Assembly: GCA_900552255.1 (NCBI GenBank)
Contig: URZF01000051.1
Location: 1-8,540 of the forward strand
Direction: 5' to 3'
Length of the DNA: 8,540 nucleotides
Origin: an uncultured Eubacteriales bacterium
Lineage (GTDB): Bacteria > Bacillota > Clostridia > Oscillospirales > CAG-272
Shown here: piece after piece, positions 1 through 5,720 of the stretch
Layout of the letters: each line of letters starts with the position of its first letter
Position numbering within the stretch: position 1 is the stretch's first letter
Made by a program: the position numbers and the translations under genes
The notes under the pieces: generated by a model
What the model was told of the DNA's origin: nothing
Database searches by the model: none
Seen by the model: only the letters and a program-made list of their open reading frames with translations

Positions 1-37
1 AACGGGAAAATCTGAAAATTTCTCCGCCAGTCGTAAA
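1..37. other. Downstream flank of efp, no gene seen
   Basis: This short stretch follows the efp stop codon. On the minus strand it contains a GGCGGAG run that resembles a ribosome binding site, which would suit a further gene just beyond the window edge, but no start codon at suitable spacing is visible before the sequence ends. I see no GC-rich hairpin with a T-tract, so there is no sign that transcription stops here. Confidence 0.3.
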
Positions 38-595
38 TCAGGCTCTTTCGATATATTCGCCCGTTCTCGTATCGATACGAAGCCTTGTTCCGTTGTCGAT
101 AAAGAGCGGCACCTTGATGACAGCGCCTGTTTCCAGCGTCGCGGGCTTTGTCGTACCGGTCGCGGTATTGCCCTTGAAGCCGGGCTCCGTGGATACCACC
201 TCAAGCTCGACAAACATCGGCGGCTCTACGCTGAAAACATTACCCTTATAGGAAACAAGACGGCACATCATCTCTTCCTTGACGAACTTGAAGCTGTCGG
301 GAAGAAGGTCCTTGGAAACGGGGATCTGCTCAAAGGTCTCCATATCCATAAAATAATAAAGATCGCCGTCGTTATAGCTGTACTGCATGTCGCGTCTCTC
401 GACGACGGCCGGCGGGAATTTATCCGTGGGATTGAAAGTCGTCTCCGTTACAGCTCCCGTGATGACGTTGCGCAGCTTTGTCCGGACAAACGCCGCGCCC
501 TTGCCCGGCTTGACATGCTGAAATTCGATGACCTGCATGACGTTGCCGTCCATTTCAAACGTAACGCCGTTCTTAAAATCTCCTGCGATAACCAT
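38..595 (-). CDS. efp: Translation elongation factor P (EF-P)
   Basis: The 185-residue protein is full length for EF-P, the tRNA-shaped factor that enters the ribosome E site and relieves stalling at consecutive prolines. It has the expected three beta-barrel domains: an N-terminal KOW-like domain (about 1-65), a central OB domain (about 66-127) and a C-terminal OB domain (about 128-185). The tip loop reads KPGKG at 29-33, so Lys32 is the residue that would be modified, as in the Bacillus-type enzymes (5-aminopentanol on Lys32 in B. subtilis). No modification gene is present in the window. The C-terminal half carries the conserved stretch from the [11 protein letters not shown] motif to the [17 protein letters not shown] end. 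A GGAGGT ribosome binding site lies 9 nt before the ATG and a good promoter lies in the 119-nt gap upstream. An M24 aminopeptidase sits directly upstream, the same neighbour seen in B. subtilis (yqhT-efp). Confidence 0.97.
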   Translation of the reverse strand: MVIAGDFKNGVTFEMDGNVMQVIEFQHVKPGKGAAFVRTKLRNVITGAVTETTFNPTDKFPPAVVERRDMQYSYNDGDLYYFMDMETFEQIPVSKDLLPDSFKFVKEEMMCRLVSYKGNVFSVEPPMFVELEVVSTEPGFKGNTATGTTKPATLETGAVIKVPLFIDNGTRLRIDTRTGEYIERA

Positions 596-604
596 AGAAA
601 AAAT

Positions 605-610
605 ACCTCC
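605..610 (-). promoter_or_regulatory. Ribosome binding site of efp
   Basis: Minus-strand GGAGGT, 9 nt before the efp ATG. It fixes the start codon at 593-595 and is a near-consensus Shine-Dalgarno sequence, as expected for an abundant translation factor. Confidence 0.85.
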
Positions 611-649
611 AAAAACTATCTGTCAAAAAATCGTTTGAATCACCTTTAT

Positions 650-678
650 ATTGTAGCGCAAAAATCTGAAAATATCAA
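650..678 (-). promoter_or_regulatory. Sigma-A type promoter of efp
   Basis: On the minus strand a TTGATA -35 box (673-678) is separated by exactly 17 nt from a TACAAT -10 box (650-655). Each matches five of six consensus positions. The expected transcript would begin near 643 and carry a 5' leader of about 50 nt containing the GGAGGT site. This lets efp be transcribed independently of the peptidase gene upstream. The -35 box lies inside one arm of a perfect inverted repeat, annotated separately. Confidence 0.75.
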
Positions 679-695
679 GTCTTTTTTGATATTTT
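669..695. repeat. Perfect 10-bp inverted repeat over the efp -35 box
   Basis: The arms AAAATATCAA (669-678) and TTGATATTTT (686-695) are exactly complementary, separated by 7 nt. The efp -35 hexamer (673-678) lies wholly inside one arm. Possible roles are an operator for a dimeric regulator or an AT-rich weak terminator for the peptidase gene, whose stop is about 20 nt upstream in the direction of transcription. The stem has only one GC pair, and the T-run after it on the minus strand is offset by CAGA, so it is a poor canonical terminator. The repeat itself is certain; the function is inference. Confidence 0.6.
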
Positions 696-714
696 ATGCC
701 TTTTTGCTCCGTTT

Positions 715-1770
715 TCAGCCGATTTCGATGAGCTCCTTCGGACTTTTTGTGATATCGACCGGTCCGTTTTCCGTCATCTGCACCATATCCTCGATCCGGA
801 CGCCGTATTTTCCTTTCAGATAAATTCCCGGCTCCACCGTGAAAATATGGCCTTTTGTGAGCTTCGTTTTTCCGGCGGGAGATACCCTCGGATTTTCATG
901 GATATAGATTCCGACGCCGTGACCGAGCCCATGTCCGAAGCAGCCCTCATAGTCCGCAGCGTTTATGAGATCGCGCGCCACCCGATCAAGCTCCGCACCC
1001 GTCATCCCCTCATGGACGGCGTCAAGCGCCGCGCGCTGCGCAGCAAGCACGGTGCCATACACCTTTTTCATCTCGTCATCGGCCGTGCCGATGACGACCG
1101 TGCGCGTCATATCCGAGCAATATCCATGCCATATGCAGCCGAAATCCATCGTTAAAAAGCCTTTTTCCAGCGTTACGGGGCGCGGCACGCCGTGCGGACG
1201 CGCGGAATTCGTACCGGATACGGCGATCGTATCGAAGCTTGTGCCGGAGGCGCCGCGCCTTTTCATCTGATATTCGATTTCTGCGGCAACGTCGGTTTCC
1301 GTCATGTCGGGACGGAGCAGGGAAAGCACCGAGGCAAAAGCCTCGTCCGTGATCGCCTGTGCGCCGCGCACAAGCTCCATTTCCCGCTCGGTCTTGTATT
1401 CGGCAAGCGCTCTGACAGTTCCGCCCATCGGAACAAATTCGCACGACGGAAATTCCTTTTTGAACCGTTCAAGCCCGGCAACGGAGAGCAGATCGTCCTC
1501 AAAACCGATCGTTTCAATCCTTTCCTCTACAATGATCCCCCGGATCTCCTCATACCGGCTGCCGACGGAGATACGGCAGCCGACAGCTTCGGTCTCCGCC
1601 GCCTCTAAATAGCGGAAATCCGTAAACAGATAGGCATTTTTCTTTGTCACAAAGACAAGTCCGTCCGAGAACAGGAACTCGGAAAGATAGAAGCAGGTTT
1701 TCTCGTCGGAGGTGATAAATGCGTCCACACCGTCCGGAAAATGCGTCTGAAACGTCTCTATTTTTGTCAT
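715..1770 (-). CDS. M24 family metallopeptidase (Xaa-Pro aminopeptidase/dipeptidase type)
   Basis: This 351-residue protein is a cytoplasmic pita-bread-fold metallopeptidase of the family that removes an N-terminal residue next to proline or cleaves Xaa-Pro dipeptides. A creatinase-like N-terminal domain occupies about residues 1-125 and the catalytic domain about 130-351. All five dinuclear metal ligands are in place: Asp209 and Asp220 (MDFG...CSDMTRT), His284 (HGLGHGVG), Glu313 (TVEPGIY) and Glu327 (GVRIEDM). The supporting histidines His193 (RPHGVP) and His291 are also present. There is no signal peptide. An AAAGGAG site 6 nt before the ATG supports the start. It sits just upstream of efp, as yqhT does in B. 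subtilis, which links proline-peptide turnover with a proline-dependent translation factor by position only. Whether it acts as an aminopeptidase or a prolidase cannot be told from the sequence. Confidence 0.93.
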   Translation of the reverse strand: MTKIETFQTHFPDGVDAFITSDEKTCFYLSEFLFSDGLVFVTKKNAYLFTDFRYLEAAETEAVGCRISVGSRYEEIRGIIVEERIETIGFEDDLLSVAGLERFKKEFPSCEFVPMGGTVRALAEYKTEREMELVRGAQAITDEAFASVLSLLRPDMTETDVAAEIEYQMKRRGASGTSFDTIAVSGTNSARPHGVPRPVTLEKGFLTMDFGCIWHGYCSDMTRTVVIGTADDEMKKVYGTVLAAQRAALDAVHEGMTGAELDRVARDLINAADYEGCFGHGLGHGVGIYIHENPRVSPAGKTKLTKGHIFTVEPGIYLKGKYGVRIEDMVQMTENGPVDITKSPKELIEIG

Positions 1771-1776
1771 ATGCTA

Positions 1777-1783
1777 CTCCTTT
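1777..1783 (-). promoter_or_regulatory. Ribosome binding site of the M24 peptidase
   Basis: Minus-strand AAAGGAG, 6 nt before the ATG at 1768-1770. It decides the start in favour of the 351-residue form. Confidence 0.8.
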
Positions 1784-1809
1784 ATTTCTCATTTGTTTCT
1801 TCGCAAACA

Positions 1810-1815
1810 AGTATA
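1810..1815 (-). promoter_or_regulatory. Possible -10 box of the M24 peptidase promoter
   Basis: Minus-strand TATACT matches five of six positions of the -10 consensus and lies in the 94-nt AT-rich gap between the SbcD-like gene and the peptidase. No good -35 box is seen at 16-18 nt (the best is CTGTTT at 1833-1838, two matches), so the call is weak. A 6-bp inverted repeat TTGTTT/AAACAA (1793-1798 and 1805-1810) would fall in the leader. Confidence 0.3.
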
Positions 1816-1842
1816 CACCCGAATCATCGAAAAAACAGCCTG

Positions 1843-1854
1843 AATTTATAAATT
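1843..1854. repeat. Perfect 12-bp AT palindrome upstream of the M24 peptidase
   Basis: AATTTATAAATT is identical to its own reverse complement. It lies 10-21 nt after the stop codon of the SbcD-like gene and about 28 nt upstream of the possible -10 box of the peptidase, where an UP element or an operator could sit. In AT-rich intergenic DNA such a palindrome can also arise by chance. Confidence 0.4.
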
Positions 1855-1864
1855 TTCTGTAAAA

Positions 1865-2992
1865 TCAAAAATCCACGACGTCCTCGCCGTCCAGCGCGTC
1901 GAGTCCATAGCGCAGAGCGGCAGCGGCGGTGCGGCGCTCCTCCTCGTTCTCACTCTCCAGCATCGGCAGAAGCTCGCGGAAAAATGCGCCGCGGATAGAG
2001 ATGTCGTTTTTCAGCTCCTCGTCATGGAGCAGCGGAACGGTGTCGTCCTGAATTTCAAGATAAAAGACGCCGAACATCTGAGCCGAGAGCTTTTCCGGCG
2101 ACAACGCGGTTTCAGGAGAAATTCTGCCGCAAAGCTTTACACGGACAAGCGCGTCCGCACCGCAGTTTTCTTCGGTAAGCGCAGACTTTATCCTGTCGCA
2201 AAGCTCCGCATTGGAGGAAACGCCGGTCACATCGACGGAAATTTTCTCATAATGGCGCCGGCATATCCGCCGGCTGGCAAAGGAAGCGGAAAGCTTGCCC
2301 GAATCCTTGTTCAGCTCGCAGAGAATGACGCCCTTGATTCCGCATTCGTCGAAGGAACGCCCCTCGGGACAGCCGCTGTATGCGTAATAAGTGCCGCCGG
2401 CAAGCTTCACGTCCCCGCCTTTATGAATATGTCCGAGCGCGGCGTAGTCGAAGCCGCTGCGCGCAAGATCGGCGGGCGTGAGCGGACAGCAGTCCGATTT
2501 CCCGTAAAGGTCGCAGTGCGCGGCGAGAAGATTGATTTTTCTGCGGTCGAGCATGAGAGGCGCCGCAAGCGGATTTTCCGTATATCTTTCAGACGTATAG
2601 GCAAAGCCGTAGATATCGACGCCGATTTCGTCAAAGGAAATCTTTGCGATGCGCTCGTCCTCAAAAATATAGACGTTCGGAGGAAAAATCTCTTTTTTAT
2701 ACGGACTGCGCGGAGAAATAAAATCGTGATTGCCCGGCGCAATGACAAACCGGCATTCCGGAACGGAGGCAAACTGGGAGACGAGCAGGGAGGTCGTCTC
2801 CTTTGTCACAAAACCACTGTCAAAAAGGTCGCCGGAAAGAATCATGATATCCGCCTTTTCGGTCTTAGCAAGCAATATGAGAGAAGAAAACGTGCCGCGA
2901 AGCTCGTTTTTGCGCACCTGCGCCTTCTGCACGTCAAAAAGGGAAAAGGGCGCGTCCAAATGGATGTCCGCCGTATGAATGATTTTCGGCAT
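1865..2992 (-). CDS. SbcD/YhaO-like metallophosphoesterase (putative DNA repair exonuclease)
   Basis: The 375-residue protein carries the complete calcineurin-like phosphoesterase signature in order: DIH at 9-11, GDLFD at 54-58, GNHD at 87-90, His159 in AHCD, and GHIH at 187-190. This order and the HTADIHLDAPF start are typical of the SbcD/Mre11/YhaO nuclease group, two-metal enzymes that cut DNA ends with an SMC-like ATPase partner. Residues from about 260 onward form a poorly conserved C-terminal region, probably for partner binding. There is no signal peptide. The ATG is supported by AAGGAGG 4 nt upstream. It begins 37 nt after the rhamnosidase stop and may be co-transcribed with it. No SbcC/YhaN-like ATPase lies on either side, where such a partner is often found. 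The fold and catalytic site are clear; the nuclease role and DNA substrate are inferred from the family. Confidence 0.88.
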   Translation of the reverse strand: MPKIIHTADIHLDAPFSLFDVQKAQVRKNELRGTFSSLILLAKTEKADIMILSGDLFDSGFVTKETTSLLVSQFASVPECRFVIAPGNHDFISPRSPYKKEIFPPNVYIFEDERIAKISFDEIGVDIYGFAYTSERYTENPLAAPLMLDRRKINLLAAHCDLYGKSDCCPLTPADLARSGFDYAALGHIHKGGDVKLAGGTYYAYSGCPEGRSFDECGIKGVILCELNKDSGKLSASFASRRICRRHYEKISVDVTGVSSNAELCDRIKSALTEENCGADALVRVKLCGRISPETALSPEKLSAQMFGVFYLEIQDDTVPLLHDEELKNDISIRGAFFRELLPMLESENEEERRTAAAALRYGLDALDGEDVVDF

Positions 2993-2996
2993 GGCT

Positions 2997-3003
2997 CCTC
3001 CTT
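2997..3003 (-). promoter_or_regulatory. Ribosome binding site of the SbcD-like gene
   Basis: Minus-strand AAGGAGG lies 4 nt before the ATG at 2990-2992, slightly closer than usual; the overlapping GGAG at 2995-2998 could shift pairing by a few bases. It supports initiation within the 37-nt gap after the rhamnosidase gene. Confidence 0.75.
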
Positions 3004-3029
3004 ATTTTTGATATTCCGATTCCAAAAAT
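3004..3029. repeat. 7-bp inverted repeat in the rhamnosidase to SbcD-like gap
   Basis: ATTTTTG (3004-3010) and CAAAAAT (3023-3029) are complementary arms around a 12-nt loop. The repeat begins immediately after the rhamnosidase stop codon and ends exactly where the downstream Shine-Dalgarno sequence begins. A weak mRNA hairpin here could affect translation of the nuclease gene. It lacks a GC stem or a following T-tract, so it is not a standard terminator. Confidence 0.35.
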
Positions 3030-5651
3030 TTACTCCGTAAGCTGATATTCTCCCGACGAAAGCTCCACAAAGAACTCCTTATCGCTTTCCCCGAATTTTC
3101 CGAGCAGATAGGCGGGCTTATCGCCCTCTTTCAGTGCGTTCATGTGCTTTTTCGGCAGATACAGCGTCGCATGACAGCCGAACGGGACCTTCAAATTCAG
3201 CGACAGCCTGCCGCCGCGGTTCGCCCAATAGCAGGCGACCTCGCCATACATCGAATCATGAGACGCGGACGCGCTCTCCATGCCGCAGTCCACCGCGGGG
3301 CGGAGGATCGTATGGCGGAAGCCCGGCTCCTTTTCGTCGGGCGAAATGCCTCCGACATATTTATAGAGAAAAGAGGACAGATCGGAAAACATGTGATGAT
3401 TGTGGGAGCCGCCGCCGTTCCAGCATTCCCAAAGCGTCGTCGCGCCGAGCTCGATCCATCTCTGACAGCCCGGGAACGTGCGCTGCGCCAGCATCCGGTG
3501 GCCTATATTCCCCTCGCCCATCGCGCCGAGCGTGTGCATGACGAATTTACAGCCGAGCACGCCGAAATCGAGGTGCCAGTCCTTTTCCTCGATCTGTTCG
3601 ATGAGACGGCGCAGAAGCGGCTCTCGCTCCTCTTCCTCGCAAAGACCGAAATACAGCATGACGGCCGTTGCGGTCTGGCAGTCGCCTTTCACGGTATAGG
3701 TTTCCTTATCAAAGAATTTTTCACGGAAGGCCGTCTTGATTTTTTCCGCCAGCTCTCCGTAATACGCTTCGTCGGCCTCATTGCCGAAAAGACGCGCCAT
3801 TTTCACGACCGTCATCGCGGCGTTATAGAAAAATCCGGTATCCGAAACCTCGACCGGGCATTTATAGGAGCCCATGTTTTTGCCGATGGCCGGCCCTTCA
3901 AACGGCGCGCACCAGTCGCCGGTGCCGTAATCCAGGGTATAATCGACCGTCATCGACTCCATAAAGTCGCAGTTTTTCTTGATGGGCTCATAATTCAGCC
4001 GCAGAATTTCGATATCCGCGTTGTAAAGATAGATATTGTAAGGCACTGTAATCAGCGCGCTCGACCAATCGGGTCCCATGAGCCCGTAATAGCCCCAGCC
4101 CGTGGACGGCACCACGCAGGGGATCTGTCCCGCCGGACGCTGCGAGGTGCGCATATCGCGGCTCCATTTGGAAAGGAACGCGCGCGTGCCGAAATTCGTG
4201 AGCATCTGCTCCGAGGAAAGGGAAACGTCGCCTGTCCAGCCGTTCTTTTCGCGGTGCGGGCAGTCCGTCGGAATCGAGTGCATATTGGAGATCGTCGACC
4301 AGCGGCAAAGCTGCTGGAGCTTCCCAAGCAGCTCGTCCGAGCAGGAAAACATGCCGATGTTTTCCACATCCGTGCAAAGCGTCAGCGCGGATACGTCGGA
4401 GAGCTTCGGCTCGTAATTGATGCCGGATACCTCGATATACTGGAAGCCATGATACGTAAAGACTGCGTTCCACTCCTCCTCGCCGTCGCTTTTTTTGATG
4501 TATTTATCCGTCTGAAATTCTCCGCTTTTGATAAAGCAGCCGATTGCGGAAACGTCGATCTCGCCCGCATCCGTCAGCACGTCGGAATAGCGGAACGTGA
4601 TCTCCGTCCCTGCGGCGCCGCGCACCCGAAAGCGGCCGACGCCCGCCTGATTTTGTCCGATGTCGAACACATAGCCGTTCTCCGATTTCCACATTTTCTT
4701 CGCGGGAAACACCTTGCGAATGCGGATCGGCTCCATTTCCATGGCGATGAGCAGCCCGCCCGGGCTTTTTATGATCTTTGTTTTACTCCACGCGCTGTCG
4801 TCATAGCCGGAAATTGTCCAAGCCCCAAGCTCGAGCCGCGCGTCGTAAAATTCTCCGTTTCGGATGCCGTTGAACGTGATGGGTCCCTTCGATGATTTCC
4901 ATGTCGGATCGGAAGAAATCGTTTCCTCTCTGCCGTCCTCATAGGTGATATGAAGCTCCGAGATGAGCTTCGGGACATGCCGCCAGCTCGCGGCGCGGGT
5001 ATTCCACGGATCCTCCGCAAAGCAGTTGTACCAGCCGTTTCCAAGAATCACGCCGATGGCGTTTTCCCCGTTTTTTACAAGCGGCAGAACGTCATAAACC
5101 ATGTACATGCACTCCGCATCATAGCGGGTAAACGCGGGGGAGAGCATATCGTCTCCCGTCTTTTTTCCGTTGATATAGGCTTCAAAATATCCGAGTCCGC
5201 ATATCGCAAGATAAGCGGAACGCACGGTGCCGGAAAGCGTAAAGTCCTTTCTCAGATACTGCGCGCCGAAAAATTCCTCCCTTGTTCTCTTGAAATCGGC
5301 GGAGATCCATTTGCCGCTCCATTTTTCACCGAGCTTGCCCGTGACGAACGTTCCTCGACCGGAAGCCGCTTCTTCGGAATCCGTTTTGATATCGATTTGA
5401 TATTCATATTTTGTCAAGGGGGAGAGCGGATCTCCCTCATATGGAATCAAGATCTGATTTTCCGATTCCATCTCGCCGCTGTCCCAAAGAATCCGTCCCG
5501 TCATGACATCCGTCACACGGATTCTGCGGGAAAGCTGGCGCCCGCCGCGTCCGTCCGAGTCGATTTTATAGGAAAACCTTGGGTTTTCGTCGATGCCGCA
5601 AGGATTTTTCAGATAGTTTACAGTACAGCCGTACAGTTTAAGCTCTGCCAT
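3030..5651 (-). CDS. Alpha-L-rhamnosidase, glycoside hydrolase family 78
   Basis: This 873-residue enzyme hydrolyses terminal alpha-L-rhamnose from plant glycosides or polysaccharides by an inverting mechanism. Domains follow the usual GH78 order: N-terminal beta-sandwich domains to about residue 310, a concanavalin-like domain around 315-430, the (alpha/alpha)6 catalytic barrel from about 435 to 765, and a C-terminal beta domain. The signature TDCPHREKNGWTGD starts at residue 462, with Asp463, Arg467, Glu468, Trp472 and Asp475 matching the acid and substrate-binding residues of BsRhaB. The general base is likely Glu742 in GATTLWE. No signal peptide is seen, so it probably acts in the cytoplasm on imported rhamnosides. 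An in-frame TTG at 5670-5672 would add seven residues but falls at the predicted transcription start, so the ATG at 5649-5651 is preferred, with a weak AAAGG 12 nt upstream. No sugar transporter, regulator or rhamnose catabolic gene is adjacent. Confidence 0.95.
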   Translation of the reverse strand: MAELKLYGCTVNYLKNPCGIDENPRFSYKIDSDGRGGRQLSRRIRVTDVMTGRILWDSGEMESENQILIPYEGDPLSPLTKYEYQIDIKTDSEEAASGRGTFVTGKLGEKWSGKWISADFKRTREEFFGAQYLRKDFTLSGTVRSAYLAICGLGYFEAYINGKKTGDDMLSPAFTRYDAECMYMVYDVLPLVKNGENAIGVILGNGWYNCFAEDPWNTRAASWRHVPKLISELHITYEDGREETISSDPTWKSSKGPITFNGIRNGEFYDARLELGAWTISGYDDSAWSKTKIIKSPGGLLIAMEMEPIRIRKVFPAKKMWKSENGYVFDIGQNQAGVGRFRVRGAAGTEITFRYSDVLTDAGEIDVSAIGCFIKSGEFQTDKYIKKSDGEEEWNAVFTYHGFQYIEVSGINYEPKLSDVSALTLCTDVENIGMFSCSDELLGKLQQLCRWSTISNMHSIPTDCPHREKNGWTGDVSLSSEQMLTNFGTRAFLSKWSRDMRTSQRPAGQIPCVVPSTGWGYYGLMGPDWSSALITVPYNIYLYNADIEILRLNYEPIKKNCDFMESMTVDYTLDYGTGDWCAPFEGPAIGKNMGSYKCPVEVSDTGFFYNAAMTVVKMARLFGNEADEAYYGELAEKIKTAFREKFFDKETYTVKGDCQTATAVMLYFGLCEEEEREPLLRRLIEQIEEKDWHLDFGVLGCKFVMHTLGAMGEGNIGHRMLAQRTFPGCQRWIELGATTLWECWNGGGSHNHHMFSDLSSFLYKYVGGISPDEKEPGFRHTILRPAVDCGMESASASHDSMYGEVACYWANRGGRLSLNLKVPFGCHATLYLPKKHMNALKEGDKPAYLLGKFGESDKEFFVELSSGEYQLTE

Positions 5652-5672
5652 TTTGAAATTCAGCCTTTCCAA

Positions 5673-5695
5673 CGCGTATTATATTTTTCGCGTAT
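5673..5695. repeat. CGCGTAT direct repeat around the rhamnosidase -10 box
   Basis: The heptamer CGCGTAT occurs at 5673-5679 and again at 5689-5695 on the plus strand, offset by 16 bp. It brackets and partly overlaps the TATAAT box of the rhamnosidase promoter. GC-rich repeats in an otherwise AT-rich gap are a plausible operator for a sugar-responsive regulator. The repeat is seen directly; the operator role is inference. Confidence 0.45.
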
Positions 5696-5707
5696 ATCTT
5701 AACACAA
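5678..5707 (-). promoter_or_regulatory. Promoter of the rhamnosidase gene
   Basis: A perfect TATAAT -10 box (5678-5683) on the minus strand lies 18 nt from TTGTGT (5702-5707), which matches only the TTG half of a -35 box. The weak -35 fits a promoter that needs an activator or is regulated, as is common for glycosidase genes. The start of transcription would fall near 5671, giving a leader of about 20 nt. This argues against translation from the upstream TTG at 5672. Confidence 0.6.
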
Positions 5708-5720
5708 AAATATAGAATTT

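Noticed and set aside
669..695. Inverted repeat as a canonical intrinsic terminator of the peptidase gene
   Set aside because: The stem has a single GC pair and is not followed directly by a T-tract on the minus strand; it also contains the efp -35 box, so an operator or promoter role is at least as likely.
2024..3040. Plus-strand open frame (338 codons) opposite the SbcD-like gene
   Set aside because: Antisense shadow of a gene with all five phosphoesterase motifs. The predicted product is Arg/Lys-rich with no domain, and no ribosome binding site was seen that would favour it.
3144..4895. Long plus-strand open frame (583 codons) opposite the rhamnosidase gene
   Set aside because: It is fully antisense to a gene with unmistakable GH78 motifs. 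Its translation shows no recognisable domain and is rich in Arg, Ala and His, as expected from the complement of GC-biased third positions.
5652..5672. TTG start for the rhamnosidase, adding seven residues
   Set aside because: It would coincide with the predicted transcription start given the TATAAT box at 5678-5683, and no ribosome binding site precedes it.
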